From positions 1-53,249 of the forward strand of contig JARLHD010000272.1 in the NCBI GenBank assembly GCA_031292435.1: 53,249 nucleotides of DNA, in the 5' to 3' direction. Numbering within the stretch: position 1 is the first letter of the stretch; every line of letters starts with the position of its first letter. Below, one piece after another: positions 1 through 8,720 of this stretch. A program made the position numbers and the translations under genes. Under the pieces are notes generated by a model that was given only the letters and a program-made list of their open reading frames with translations, did not search any database and had not been told where the DNA came from. The stretch is from Ignavibacteriaceae bacterium (GTDB taxonomy: Bacteria > Bacteroidota > Ignavibacteria > Ignavibacteriales > Ignavibacteriaceae).

Positions 1-195
1 ACCTGATATACGGATCATATAAAATTCATCAAGGTTTGTAAGAAAAATAGAGATGAATTTTATTTTTTCAAGTAAAGGGAGTTCAGGATTGAGGGCTTCT
101 TCAAGAACTCTTCGATTAAATTCTATCCAACTTAAGTCCCTGTTGAAAAAATTTTTTGTTTCTTTATACTTTTTTAATAACTCTTTACCCGGCAC
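1..195 (-). CDS. ppk1: Polyphosphate kinase 1, N-terminal fragment (runs off window)
   Basis: On the minus strand, 65 codons run from a GTG at 193-195 to the window edge. The translation has [19 protein letters not shown] at residues 16-34 and [14 protein letters not shown] at 52-65. This is the hallmark N-domain start of PPK1, which reversibly polymerises the gamma-phosphate of ATP into polyphosphate at the inner membrane. The GTG is chosen because AAGGAA lies about 8 bases upstream and an in-frame TAA occurs five codons upstream with no ATG between. The catalytic histidine and the C-terminal domains lie outside the window. It is divergent from the histidine kinase at 362, with about 165 bp between the two starts. 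Identification is firm; completeness cannot be judged. Confidence 0.93.
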   Translation of the reverse strand, partial: MPGKELLKKYKETKNFFNRDLSWIEFNRRVLEEALNPELPLLEKIKFISIFLTNLDEFYMIRISG

Positions 196-361
196 TTTAT
201 TCTTTCCTTATAAAGGATAATATAACCTTTTTTTTACTCTTATTGAATGAAAATAGTGTGTTAAGCGAGTTGAATTCAGTAAGAAATAAAAACTGTGACT
301 ATTGGCAAATTATTAATAAATATTAAATGATAATTTTTTATTTAAAGAGGATATAACAAGC

Positions 362-1540
362 ATGGACAAAAAACATATTATATTTTTTCAAACAGATTCT
401 TTCTTAAACGATGAAGAATTTTATGGATTGATATTTCAAAACCTGAAGAATTATGGTATAATTCTATTAGATCCTGATGGGTATATTATTTCATGGAATA
501 CCGGAGCAGAATTAATTGAGGGGTTAAAGAAAGATGAGGCCCTGCACAATCATTTTTCAATTTTATATACAGAAGAAGATATTAAAAATAATAAACCCAA
601 TAATAATCTCAGGCAGGCAATTGTAAATGGTTTGTATGAAGAAAATTCATTATGGTTTAGGAAAGATGGCACTAAATTTTGGGCTAATGTTTCACTTGCA
701 GCCCTAATTAATCCCAAAGGAGAATTAAAGGGATTTTCAATGTTGATGAAAGAAATAACAAAATCGGACTCAGCTACTGATAAATTGAAATATACAGATG
801 AACTACTCAATTCTATAAAAAAAGAAAGAACATCAGAATTAATTAAAATAAATAAAATTGTGCAAGCGGAAATCAATAGTCGAAAAGGAGGGGAAAAGGA
901 AAATAATCCGGAAGTTGAAAAAATTGAAACTTCACTAAAAGAAAAAGAGGTTCTACTTAAGGAAATACATCATAGGGTAAAAAATAATCTTCAAATAATA
1001 TCGAGTTTGCTGAATTTGCAATCCGGATATATTAAGGATAAAGATTCGATCGAAATATTTAAGGAAAGTCAAAATCGTGTAAGGTCAATGGCTCTCATTC
1101 ACGAAAAGTTATATCAATCGAAAGATATGTCTCAGATAGATTTTTCAGGATATGTTTCAGAATTGGTCAGCAATTTATTTGGTTCATATAGCCTTAATTC
1201 CGCACTTGTTACTCTTCATCAAAATATTAATAATCTATTTCTGGAAATAGATCTGGCTATTAATTTAGGTCTAATAATAAATGAACTAGTTTCGAACGCT
1301 TTCAAACATGCATTCCCAGGTGGTAGTAAAGGGAATTTATATATAAGTATAAAAAAAGACAAACAGATGTATGAATTAGTTATTCAGGATGATGGAGTAG
1401 GTTTTCTACCGGAAATTGATTTTAGGAAAACCGAATCACTTGGACTTCAATTAGTTATATCATTAGTTGAACAGATTGGCGGTAAGATATTCCTTTTTTC
1501 TGAAGATGGTACTAAATTTGTAATAAATTTTTCTGTCTGA
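362..1540 (+). CDS. PAS domain sensor histidine kinase, HisKA_2 type
   Basis: A predicted cytosolic sensor kinase of 392 residues with no membrane segment. Residues about 22-135 look like a PAS fold ([20 protein letters not shown], later a PAC-like FSMLMKEI). Residues about 140-200 are charged and probably coiled-coil. The dimerisation domain carries [11 protein letters not shown] at 201-211, the HisKA_2 signature, with H204 the likely phosphorylated histidine. The ATPase domain has an N-box [12 protein letters not shown] (about 311-322) and DDGVGF. Enzymes of this class phosphorylate a separate response regulator. None is encoded nearby, so the partner is unknown. AGAGG about 11 bases upstream supports this ATG. 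It is divergent from ppk1, which might hint at a link to phosphate or energy state, but that is only suggestive. Confidence 0.9.
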   Translation: MDKKHIIFFQTDSFLNDEEFYGLIFQNLKNYGIILLDPDGYIISWNTGAELIEGLKKDEALHNHFSILYTEEDIKNNKPNNNLRQAIVNGLYEENSLWFRKDGTKFWANVSLAALINPKGELKGFSMLMKEITKSDSATDKLKYTDELLNSIKKERTSELIKINKIVQAEINSRKGGEKENNPEVEKIETSLKEKEVLLKEIHHRVKNNLQIISSLLNLQSGYIKDKDSIEIFKESQNRVRSMALIHEKLYQSKDMSQIDFSGYVSELVSNLFGSYSLNSALVTLHQNINNLFLEIDLAINLGLIINELVSNAFKHAFPGGSKGNLYISIKKDKQMYELVIQDDGVGFLPEIDFRKTESLGLQLVISLVEQIGGKIFLFSEDGTKFVINFSV

Positions 1541-1636
1541 ATAATCTTCATTTGTCGCCTGCCTTTTATTTTCTAAAATATTTAATTAAATAACTACTTT
1601 ACTAAAAAAAATAGATGTATTATTCAATTTAAATTT

Positions 1637-1644
1637 TATATTTG
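1637..1644 (+). promoter_or_regulatory. Candidate Bacteroidota-type -7 element before the dap operon
   Basis: TATATTTG matches the TAnnTTTG -7 consensus described for Bacteroidota housekeeping sigma factor promoters. It lies about 36 bases before the dapA start codon in an otherwise empty 140-bp gap. No clear TTTG -33 element is visible at the expected distance, so this is a weak call from position and one motif. Confidence 0.35.
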
Positions 1645-1680
1645 CATTTAGTATTTTTCTATTACTTAAAAGGAATAACA

Positions 1681-2553
1681 ATGTTTCGAGGAACAGGAAC
1701 TGCTTTAATAACTCCGTTTGATGGAGAGCTTAATGTTGATTTGAAAGCATTAAAAAAGTTAGTCAGGTTTCAGATTGAAAAGAAAGTTAATTTCCTCGTA
1801 GTTCTTGGTACAACCGGTGAAGCACCTGTAATTGATGAAGACGAGAGGAAAAAAATTATTGAAACAGTTGTAAATGAAGCTGCCGGTAAAATCCCTATAG
1901 TTATAGGAACAGGTTCAAATGATACCAGAAAAGTAGTCAAGTTAAATAAAATTGCTGAAGATCTAAATGCAAATGGTGTTTTAATAGTGAACCCATATTA
2001 TAATAAGGGAACTCAATCCAGTCTTGTTGATCATTATAAATATATTTCAGAAAAAACTCCTCTACCTATCATAATATATAATGTCCCTTCCAGGACTGCA
2101 ATGAATATGCAACCTGAAACAATCTTAAAAATACATTCAGTTTGCCCAAATGTTGTAGCAGTTAAAGAAGCATGCGGAGATATCTCTCAGATTGCAAAGC
2201 TTATAGCAATGAAGCCTGATAGTTTAAGTGTTTTATCCGGAAATGATGACCAGACCCTACCTATAATGTCTTTAGGCGGAGTTGGTGTAATATCCGTGTT
2301 TTCTAATCCATTCCCCTCTCAAATGGCGGAGCTAACCACTTCTATGCTTTCCAGGGATTTAACTAAGGCTATAGAGTTGAATAATAAGTATTTGAAAATG
2401 ATGAATCTATTATTTGTTGAAACAAGTCCAATGCCTGTTAAATTTGCCTGCAGTTATTTAGGATTATGCATGAATACATTAAGACTTCCATTGAAACCTA
2501 TTACAGAATTATCAGAAAATTTGATCAAAACAGAAATTGAAAGAATAAAATAA
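1681..2553 (+). CDS. dapA: 4-hydroxy-tetrahydrodipicolinate synthase
   Basis: It condenses pyruvate with aspartate semialdehyde, the first committed step to diaminopimelate and lysine. The 290-residue TIM barrel begins MFRGTGTALITPF. It has the Schiff-base lysine K162 in VAVKEACGD and Y133 in IIYNVPSRT, both at the usual positions, plus the GTTGE phosphate loop near residue 45. The ATG at 1681 is preferred because AAAAGGAATAACA precedes it and family members begin at this point. An in-frame extension to 1642 would add 13 non-conserved residues and no ribosome site. It is the first gene of a six-gene operon, and its TAA overlaps the dapB ATG (TAATG). Confidence 0.97.
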   Translation: MFRGTGTALITPFDGELNVDLKALKKLVRFQIEKKVNFLVVLGTTGEAPVIDEDERKKIIETVVNEAAGKIPIVIGTGSNDTRKVVKLNKIAEDLNANGVLIVNPYYNKGTQSSLVDHYKYISEKTPLPIIIYNVPSRTAMNMQPETILKIHSVCPNVVAVKEACGDISQIAKLIAMKPDSLSVLSGNDDQTLPIMSLGGVGVISVFSNPFPSQMAELTTSMLSRDLTKAIELNNKYLKMMNLLFVETSPMPVKFACSYLGLCMNTLRLPLKPITELSENLIKTEIERIK

Positions 2554-3206
2554 TGCAAATAAAATATGGACTAATCGGCGGATCTGGGAGAATGGGGAAA
2601 GAAATTGAATTATTGCTTGGAGAATCGGGTCATAAATGTGTATTAAAGTATGATGTATTAGGAGAGTGGAAATCGGGTGATCCGGAAATCATTATTGATT
2701 TTTCTATGCCACAAGCATTAAATAACACGTTAGGTTACGTAAAAAAATACAAAATACCTCTAGTAATAGGTACCACAGGATTATCTGAGGAACAATTAAA
2801 TACTTTAAATACTATGAGTCAGGATTTTCCTATTGTTCAAAGTTATAATTTTTCTGTTGGTATACAAATGCTTCTTAAATGCACTGAAATACTGAAAGAA
2901 AATCTTCCTGGCTGGGATGTCGAAATTAGTGAAACCCATCACCGCTTTAAAAAGGACAAACCTTCCGGTACTGCAATTATGATAAAAAATTTAATTGGCA
3001 GGGAGGTTAATATATCCTCATTGCGGTTGGGAAATATTCCAGGTAACCATACAGTATCATTTGGCGGTTTAGGTGAAGTTATCAGTATTACGCATTCTGC
3101 TACTTCCAGAAGAACTTTTACCGAAGGTGTGCTTAAATCAGTTCTTTTTGTTATGAATAAAAAAAATGGTTTATTTTCATTCAATGAAGTACTCTTTCAA
3201 AAATAA
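2553..3206 (+). CDS. dapB: 4-hydroxy-tetrahydrodipicolinate reductase (short form)
   Basis: It reduces the DapA product with NAD(P)H to tetrahydrodipicolinate. The Rossmann N-terminus has GGSGRMGKEIE (residues 8-18). The catalytic and substrate loop is ETHHRFKKDKPSGTA, containing the family's HH, K and PSGT residues. At 217 residues it is shorter than the roughly 270-residue enterobacterial enzyme. It corresponds to the compact form seen in several other phyla, so it should not be read as truncated. The start overlaps the dapA stop by one base, and dapH follows after a 9-base gap. Confidence 0.95.
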   Translation: MQIKYGLIGGSGRMGKEIELLLGESGHKCVLKYDVLGEWKSGDPEIIIDFSMPQALNNTLGYVKKYKIPLVIGTTGLSEEQLNTLNTMSQDFPIVQSYNFSVGIQMLLKCTEILKENLPGWDVEISETHHRFKKDKPSGTAIMIKNLIGREVNISSLRLGNIPGNHTVSFGGLGEVISITHSATSRRTFTEGVLKSVLFVMNKKNGLFSFNEVLFQK

Positions 3207-3215
3207 GAGGTATTG

Positions 3216-3914
3216 ATGGACTCATATGAGATAATAAAATATATCGCTGATTCAAAACGGCGAACTCCCCTAAAGGTATTTTTAAAAGGAAACCTGAACG
3301 AGATAGACTTTACCGGGATAGATTTTTATGGTGACGGTAAATGGGGAATCCTTTTCTGTGAGTATGACGTATTTAATAAGTTCCTTGAGAAGAATAAACA
3401 ATCGATTGAGAAGTACAGGATAGAAACGGACAGAAGAAATTCAGCAATTCCACTAGCTGATTTAACTAAATATAATGCCCGTATTGAACCCGGAGCAATT
3501 ATCAGGGAGATGGTTGAGATAGGAGATAATTGTGTCATAATGATGGGTGCAGTCCTCAATATAGGATCTGTAATTGGGGCAAGGACTATGATTGATATGA
3601 ATGTCGTGGTAGGCGGAAGGGCAATTGTAGGGAAAGATTCTCATATTGGCGCAGGTACCGTACTAGCGGGAGTGGTAGAACCTCCAAATGCTGAGCCCGT
3701 TATAATTGGGGACAATGTTCTGATTGGAGCAAATGCTGTGGTTCTTGAAGGCATTAAGGTCGGTAATGGAGCAGTTGTTGCTGCCGGTTCTGTGGTTGTT
3801 AGGGATGTTGAAAAAAACACAGTTGTTGCCGGAGTACCAGCAAAGGTAATTAAAATGGTTGACGACAAGACAAGATCAAAGACCGTTCTTATTGATGAAT
3901 TAAGAAAACTTTAG
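3216..3914 (+). CDS. dapH: Tetrahydrodipicolinate N-acetyltransferase
   Basis: It transfers acetyl from acetyl-CoA to tetrahydrodipicolinate, committing the pathway to the acetylated route rather than the succinylated (DapD), dehydrogenase or DapL routes. The N-terminal region ([20 protein letters not shown]) matches the DapH helical domain of Firmicutes. From about residue 86 on there are hexapeptide repeats of a left-handed beta helix, such as [20 protein letters not shown] and [19 protein letters not shown], ending in AGVPAKVI. The length of 232 residues is typical. The ATG at 3216 is five bases after AAGAGG; a TTG one codon earlier would sit too close to it. It is followed at 8 bases by lysC. 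Confidence 0.93.
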   Translation: MDSYEIIKYIADSKRRTPLKVFLKGNLNEIDFTGIDFYGDGKWGILFCEYDVFNKFLEKNKQSIEKYRIETDRRNSAIPLADLTKYNARIEPGAIIREMVEIGDNCVIMMGAVLNIGSVIGARTMIDMNVVVGGRAIVGKDSHIGAGTVLAGVVEPPNAEPVIIGDNVLIGANAVVLEGIKVGNGAVVAAGSVVVRDVEKNTVVAGVPAKVIKMVDDKTRSKTVLIDELRKL

Positions 3915-3922
3915 GATTAAAA

Positions 3923-5119
3923 TTGAATATAGTAGTACAAAAATATGGGGGAAGCTCAGTTGCAGATGCTGAAAAAATAAGGAATGTGGCTCTGAGAATT
4001 AATGATAAGATAACAAAAGGATACAAAGTTATCATAGTAGTTTCTGCAATGGGAAAATCTACTGATGGGCTATTAAAACTTGCAAAGGAAATATCAGCTG
4101 CTCCTGATCCCCGCGAACTTGATATGCTATTAGCTACAGGCGAGCAGGTATCAGTTTCCCTATTATCAATGGCATTAAAAGAAATTGGAATAAGGAGTAA
4201 ATCCCTAAATGCATTCCAGGCAGGTATCCGAACAACCGATGAGCATAATGAAGCAAAGATTTTGGGATTTGATAATGAGAAAATACTTGCACTTCTTGAA
4301 GAGTTCGATTCTTTAGTCATTACCGGATTTCAGGGTATTACCGAATCCGGTGAAATGACAACACTTGGAAGAGGTGGATCAGATACATCAGCGGTTGCTC
4401 TTGCTGCTGCATTAAAAGTTGATTGCGAAATATACAGCGATGTTGCCGGTATTTATTCGATTGATCCGCGACTTTTTCCAGCTGCCAAAAAACGTAAATT
4501 TATTGCATATGACGAAATGCTTGAAATGGCCAGTCTTGGAGCAAAAGTTCTTCATAGCAGGTCTGTTGAAATTGCGAAAAAATTTAATATAAAAATTTAT
4601 TGTGGTTCATCATTTATAAATGAGGAAGGAAGTTACGTGGTAAACGAAAATATAATTATTGAGGAACCCGTTGTCACGGGATGCAGTATTCTTGAAAATG
4701 AAACTCAGGTTTTTATTAAAAACCTCCCTGTTGACTATAAACTTGTTAAATCCATTTTTGAAAAAACTGCGACTGAAGGTTTAAATGTTGATATGATTTC
4801 AATTATTAACACTGATTCAAATCTTGTAGTCTCCTTTACAATCATTGAATCTAAAAGAGAACAAATGGAAAATGCACTGAATAAAGTGTTTGAAGGATTA
4901 GATTCGCAGGAGATTGAATTCCGTACGGGATATGTAAAACTTTCGATAGTTGGAATTGGAATGAGATCAGGGCTTGGTGTTGCTTCATCATTTTTCCATG
5001 CACTCCAAGATATTCCAATTAAACTAGTAACCACCTCTGATATAAAAATATCCTGCTTAATCGAATCACAGTACAAACAACCGGCAATTGATTCGATAGT
5101 TAAGGAATTTAATCTCTAA
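3923..5119 (+). CDS. lysC: Aspartate kinase (monofunctional, two ACT domains)
   Basis: It phosphorylates aspartate, the entry step of the pathway served by this operon. The kinase domain begins VVQKYGGSSVADAEKIRNVA and contains GRGGSDTSAVALAAAL and EIYSDVAGIYSIDPR. Residues from about 255 to 398 form two ACT domains (IKNLPVDYKLVKSIFEKTA and VGIGMRSGLGVASSFFHAL), where lysine or threonine feedback usually binds. There is no homoserine dehydrogenase fusion and none nearby, consistent with a role in lysine and cell-wall supply. The start is TTG at 3923, six bases after AGGA, which overlaps the dapH stop; no in-frame ATG lies near. The length of 398 residues is normal. Confidence 0.96.
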   Translation: MNIVVQKYGGSSVADAEKIRNVALRINDKITKGYKVIIVVSAMGKSTDGLLKLAKEISAAPDPRELDMLLATGEQVSVSLLSMALKEIGIRSKSLNAFQAGIRTTDEHNEAKILGFDNEKILALLEEFDSLVITGFQGITESGEMTTLGRGGSDTSAVALAAALKVDCEIYSDVAGIYSIDPRLFPAAKKRKFIAYDEMLEMASLGAKVLHSRSVEIAKKFNIKIYCGSSFINEEGSYVVNENIIIEEPVVTGCSILENETQVFIKNLPVDYKLVKSIFEKTATEGLNVDMISIINTDSNLVVSFTIIESKREQMENALNKVFEGLDSQEIEFRTGYVKLSIVGIGMRSGLGVASSFFHALQDIPIKLVTTSDIKISCLIESQYKQPAIDSIVKEFNL

Positions 5120-6223
5120 ATGAAGGTAATTTCTGATCCTGTTGAACTTCGCCATACTCTCCATAGAAATCCCGAGTTAATGTTTGAAGAGTTCAAAACT
5201 ACAGAACTTTTAATTAAAAATATTGAAGGGATGAATAACCTAAAGATACTTCGTCCCCTTAAAACAGGGCTTATTGTTGATTATAAAGTTAATGACGGAG
5301 ATTATTATCTTTTTAGAGCAGATATTGATGCACTTCCGATTAAAGAAGAGACCGGTGCTCCCTTTGCTTCAATAAACAACTCAATGCATGCATGCGGGCA
5401 TGATATTCATACCTCTATTCTTTATGGATTTCTGAAACAAGTTGTTAAAAACAGAATCAATAGGAATATATTGTTTCTATTCCAACCGGGCGAGGAAGGC
5501 GGGGGAGGGGCTGAAAAGATAATTAATTCCGGGATTCTAAATGATTATAAAATTAAGAAAGCCTTTGCCCTTCATGTTACTGATGAATATGAACAAGGGG
5601 TTATTGCATCTACTCCGGGGATATTATTTGCCTCAGCTTTTGAATTAGACATTGAATTCTTCGGGACAAGTGCTCACGTAGCTTTTCCAGAAAATGGAAA
5701 GAATGCATTTGAGGCATTGATTAAGTTTCTTACTAAAGTAAATACGCTTATAAATGAACAAAGCGAAAAAATTATTTTTGGATATGGAAAAATAACCTCG
5801 GGCGATGTACGAAATATTATACCAGGTTATGCAAAAATTGAAGCAACTCTTAGAACTTTATCAAGAAAAAAATCCGAAGCATTCATTAGTAAAATTATTT
5901 CTTTGCTTGGAACTATTGAAAGGGATTCGGGTATTAAATATAAACTTACAAGAGGAACTTTGTATACTGAAGTTGATGTGGATAAGAAATTATATGAAAA
6001 GTGCAAAGAAGCATTAGAAGACAAATTTAATTTTACAGACTGCGGTTATAAGATGACAGGAGAAGATTTTGGTTTTATATCAAAACTTTATCCTTCATTT
6101 ATGTTCTGGTTAGGGACAAGAATCGACGAGCAATACGGGCTCCATAACCCTAAGTTTCTTCCGGACGATTCGATAATTAACAAGGGAATTGATATTTTTA
6201 ATGTTATTCTAAGTGAGGTTTAA
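5120..6223 (+). CDS. M20 family amidohydrolase, probable N-acetyl-diaminopimelate deacetylase
   Basis: A 367-residue M20D-type metallohydrolase. It has LRHTLHRNPELMFEE at the N-terminus, the metal-binding HACGHDIHT near residue 92, GEEGGGGAEKII near 125 and TGEDFGF near 313. The family includes hippurate hydrolases, IAA-amino-acid hydrolases and the N-acetyl-L,L-diaminopimelate deacetylase that completes the DapH route. Its position between lysC and asd, with its ATG directly after the lysC TAA, makes the diaminopimelate role much the most likely. The family motifs alone do not prove the substrate. The aminotransferase that acts between DapH and this enzyme is not in the window. Confidence 0.85.
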   Translation: MKVISDPVELRHTLHRNPELMFEEFKTTELLIKNIEGMNNLKILRPLKTGLIVDYKVNDGDYYLFRADIDALPIKEETGAPFASINNSMHACGHDIHTSILYGFLKQVVKNRINRNILFLFQPGEEGGGGAEKIINSGILNDYKIKKAFALHVTDEYEQGVIASTPGILFASAFELDIEFFGTSAHVAFPENGKNAFEALIKFLTKVNTLINEQSEKIIFGYGKITSGDVRNIIPGYAKIEATLRTLSRKKSEAFISKIISLLGTIERDSGIKYKLTRGTLYTEVDVDKKLYEKCKEALEDKFNFTDCGYKMTGEDFGFISKLYPSFMFWLGTRIDEQYGLHNPKFLPDDSIINKGIDIFNVILSEV

Positions 6224-7261
6224 ATGAGTAAAATAGAAGTTGGCGTTTTAGGCGCAACAGGTAGTGTTGGACAAAAATTTATTCAATTGTTAGATAACCA
6301 CCCTTATTTTAAGGTGGCTGAAGTTGCTGCATCTGATCGGTCAGCTGGTAAAAAATATTCTGAAGCAGCAAACTGGTTTCTTGCATCTACAATTCCTTCA
6401 GACGTAGCAGGACTGACAGTCCAAAGTTGTGAGCCTAAATTAAAAAGTCGTTTAGTATTTTCCGCTCTCGATGCAACTATAGCCGGTGAGATTGAAACCG
6501 CATTCGCAATGAATGGATATGTCGTTGTCTCAAATTCCAAAAATCATAGAATGGACAAGGAAGTACCTTTATTAATACCAGAGGTTAATTACGATCATCT
6601 TGAACTCATTAAACATCAGCCCTATGGTAAGGGATGTATAGTTACGAATCCGAATTGTTCTACTATTGGAATGGTAATTGCTCTTAAACCACTTGCTGAT
6701 AAATTTGGTTTGGAAGCTGTAAATGTTGTAACAATGCAGGCATTATCTGGCGCAGGTTATCCTGGCGTTTCCGGACTTGATTGTATTGATAATGTAATAC
6801 CTTTCATAGGCGGCGAAGAGCCGAAGCTTGAATCTGAGCCTTTGAAAATATTAGGATCTTTTACCGGTTCAGAAATTAGAAATTATAGTATGAAAATCAG
6901 CGCCCAAACCAATAGGGTCGCAGTTATTGACGGTCATACTGAAGCAGTTCAGGTTAATTTAAAAACTAAAGCTTCCAAAGAAGATATTATTAAAGTCTGG
7001 AAGGATTTCAAAAGTGTTCCTCAGGAACTTAATCTCCCGTTTGCCCCATTACATCCCATATATTATTTTACCGAAGATAAATATCCCCAGCCACGACTAC
7101 ACAGGGATATTGATAAAGGAATGGCTGTTTGCATTGGTAGGCTAAGAGAATGTAATTTGTTTGATTATAAATTTATTGTGATGTCACATAATACTGTGCG
7201 TGGTGCAGCCGGCGGGGCTATCCTATGTGCAGAATTAATGAAAGCTAAAAACTATTTATAA
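6224..7261 (+). CDS. asd: Aspartate-semialdehyde dehydrogenase, archaeal/fungal type
   Basis: It reduces aspartyl phosphate to the semialdehyde that feeds DapA. The 345-residue protein opens with GVLGATGSVGQKFIQLL, the NADP-binding P-loop, followed by AASDRSAGKKY. The catalytic cysteine is C145 in VTNPNCSTIG, and the base is the histidine in VAVIDGHTEAVQV. This sequence style (SAGKKY loop, NPNCSTIG) belongs to the archaeal/fungal branch of the family rather than the usual bacterial Asd branch. The ATG immediately follows the previous stop. It is the last gene of the operon. No clear hairpin terminator follows; instead there is an 11-bp repeat array 40 bases downstream. Confidence 0.95.
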   Translation: MSKIEVGVLGATGSVGQKFIQLLDNHPYFKVAEVAASDRSAGKKYSEAANWFLASTIPSDVAGLTVQSCEPKLKSRLVFSALDATIAGEIETAFAMNGYVVVSNSKNHRMDKEVPLLIPEVNYDHLELIKHQPYGKGCIVTNPNCSTIGMVIALKPLADKFGLEAVNVVTMQALSGAGYPGVSGLDCIDNVIPFIGGEEPKLESEPLKILGSFTGSEIRNYSMKISAQTNRVAVIDGHTEAVQVNLKTKASKEDIIKVWKDFKSVPQELNLPFAPLHPIYYFTEDKYPQPRLHRDIDKGMAVCIGRLRECNLFDYKFIVMSHNTVRGAAGGAILCAELMKAKNYL

Positions 7262-7300
7262 GTAATACTCGTTTTAGTCTGATTTTCGTAAGGAATACGA

Positions 7301-7338
7301 TTTCAAAACGCTTTCAAAACGTTTTCAAAACGCTTTCA
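7301..7338 (+). repeat. Tandem 11-bp repeat array (copy 1)
   Basis: Three consecutive 11-base units, TTTCAAAACGC (7301), TTTCAAAACGT (7312) and TTTCAAAACGC (7323), then a partial fourth unit starting TTTCA (7334). The junction of units 2 and 3 forms the perfect palindrome AAAACGTTTT (7316-7325). The array lies between convergent genes, 40 bases after the asd stop, reading in the asd direction. A second array of the same unit occurs at 38804-38836. Function unknown. Confidence 0.85.
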
Positions 7339-7370
7339 CAATACGTCTTATAATAGAAATATATATATCC

Positions 7371-8519
7371 TTAATAAACTTTATCTGATAATATAAATTT
7401 AGTTACATCCTCGGTTCCGATTTTCAGGTTCTCCTTTTCAATATTCCTGATATAGTACCTATGATTTTCTTCATTATCCAAAAGGTTCTTAATAATGGCG
7501 GGAATTTTTGTAATATTCTTTTCAAAAATGCCCATATTATTGTCTCGTATATATTCCATGTTCCCTTTCTCTTGTCCCCATATATAATCAATAATTATCG
7601 GGACCTTTTTCAGATGTAGAATTTCCATTGTTGCAGATGCCCCCGCTTTTGTTATTACAAAATCTGAAATATTCAGCAATTCATAAATAAAATCTACATA
7701 ACCAAAGACCTTTACATTTTTAGCATCATACTTTATTTTTAACTCCTCTGCTTTATTAAATAAATCCTCATCCTTTCCTGCTACAATACCTATATTTAAA
7801 TTAATATTGGACTTTAGCAGTAGCTCAAGAATTCTTTTACCGTTTGGTATGCCATCTCCGCCTCCAAAAATCAGGATCATCTTTTTTGTCTGGTCAAATC
7901 CATATTCCCTTTTTAACGTAGGAATGCTTTCTGTGGGCAAGGGGGAAGAAAATTTCTCATCCAGTATAAAAGGAAAAACATGAAGATTATTTTCAGGTAA
8001 ATTTGCTGCAATCGCATGTTTCCTTAACCTTTCGCTGAATATAATAAAATGTTGTTTCTTATTAACGAACCAAAATGGATGCGCAGTAAATGGATCAGTA
8101 ACAATAGTAAATACCGGAATTTCTAGGTTATGTTTTTTAATAATTCTATAAACAGGGCGTATTAGAAAAAAATGGAAAATTATTATCTTTTCCGGCTTAT
8201 CTTCTAAAATCCTTCTCTCAAGGTGCGGGGTAATTGAAGAAGCAAGTACCAGGTCATTAAGCCAGGTTACAAAAGGAAAATGGTATAATGCATAAAGAAA
8301 TTGGTAAAACCATTTTCCCCCGCTTTGTAGCTGCCTGTAACCGTCCTCTACTACATATTGTATTATTTTATTTGCTTTTTCAAATCCATCAATTAGGATA
8401 GGCTCAATTGAATGCGTCGCCAGTTTCTCAAGACAGTTTGCTATTGATTTAGCTGGAGCCAGATGTCCACCACCTGTATTTAAATATAATAAATGATATT
8501 TCTTTTTTGATTCTTTCAT
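7371..8519 (-). CDS. MGDG-synthase-like glycosyltransferase (GT28 superfamily)
   Basis: A 382-residue GT-B glycosyltransferase. The N-terminal glycine-rich loop LNTGGGHLAPAKSIANCLE (residues 13-31) is that of the monogalactosyl- and glucosyl-diacylglycerol synthase family (PF06925 type). The C-terminal half has ILIFGGGDGIPNGKRI, then DFVITKAGASATMEILH and IDYIWGQEKGNMEYI, the nucleotide-sugar site of GT28 enzymes. Known relatives add galactose or glucose from UDP-sugar to diacylglycerol at the cytoplasmic membrane face. There is no signal peptide. No strong ribosome site is visible before the ATG at 8519, but the start agrees with the family. It is monocistronic and divergent from the M13 peptidase. 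The exact lipid acceptor is an inference. Confidence 0.82.
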   Translation of the reverse strand: MKESKKKYHLLYLNTGGGHLAPAKSIANCLEKLATHSIEPILIDGFEKANKIIQYVVEDGYRQLQSGGKWFYQFLYALYHFPFVTWLNDLVLASSITPHLERRILEDKPEKIIIFHFFLIRPVYRIIKKHNLEIPVFTIVTDPFTAHPFWFVNKKQHFIIFSERLRKHAIAANLPENNLHVFPFILDEKFSSPLPTESIPTLKREYGFDQTKKMILIFGGGDGIPNGKRILELLLKSNINLNIGIVAGKDEDLFNKAEELKIKYDAKNVKVFGYVDFIYELLNISDFVITKAGASATMEILHLKKVPIIIDYIWGQEKGNMEYIRDNNMGIFEKNITKIPAIIKNLLDNEENHRYYIRNIEKENLKIGTEDVTKFILSDKVY

Positions 8520-8720
8520 AATGTATCTGGTAACCAGCGGTCGAAATATACTATTCTTTTCAAAATATTATTGCTATAAATAATGTCGGTAAACGCAGCA
8601 AATTTTATATTTAGTGCATTTAAATATACCTATCAGAAAAATACATGAATGGTTAATAATAATGGTAGAAAATCCTTAAATTTAATATATTAATAATTAA
8701 TTAAAGTGGTGTGCGCCCTT

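Noticed and set aside
1541..1680. Lysine riboswitch before dapA
   Set aside because: The gap is only 140 bases, very A+T-rich, without the multi-helix structure or conserved segments of that riboswitch.
1642..1680. Upstream in-frame extension of dapA
   Set aside because: The extra 13 residues are not part of the family and the good ribosome site lies just before 1681.
3889..4320. A 143-codon minus-strand open frame opposite dapH/lysC
   Set aside because: It is a shadow of the aspartate kinase frame with no recognisable motif.
7301..7338. CRISPR array
   Set aside because: The units are only 11 bases, contiguous and without spacers, and no cas genes are nearby.
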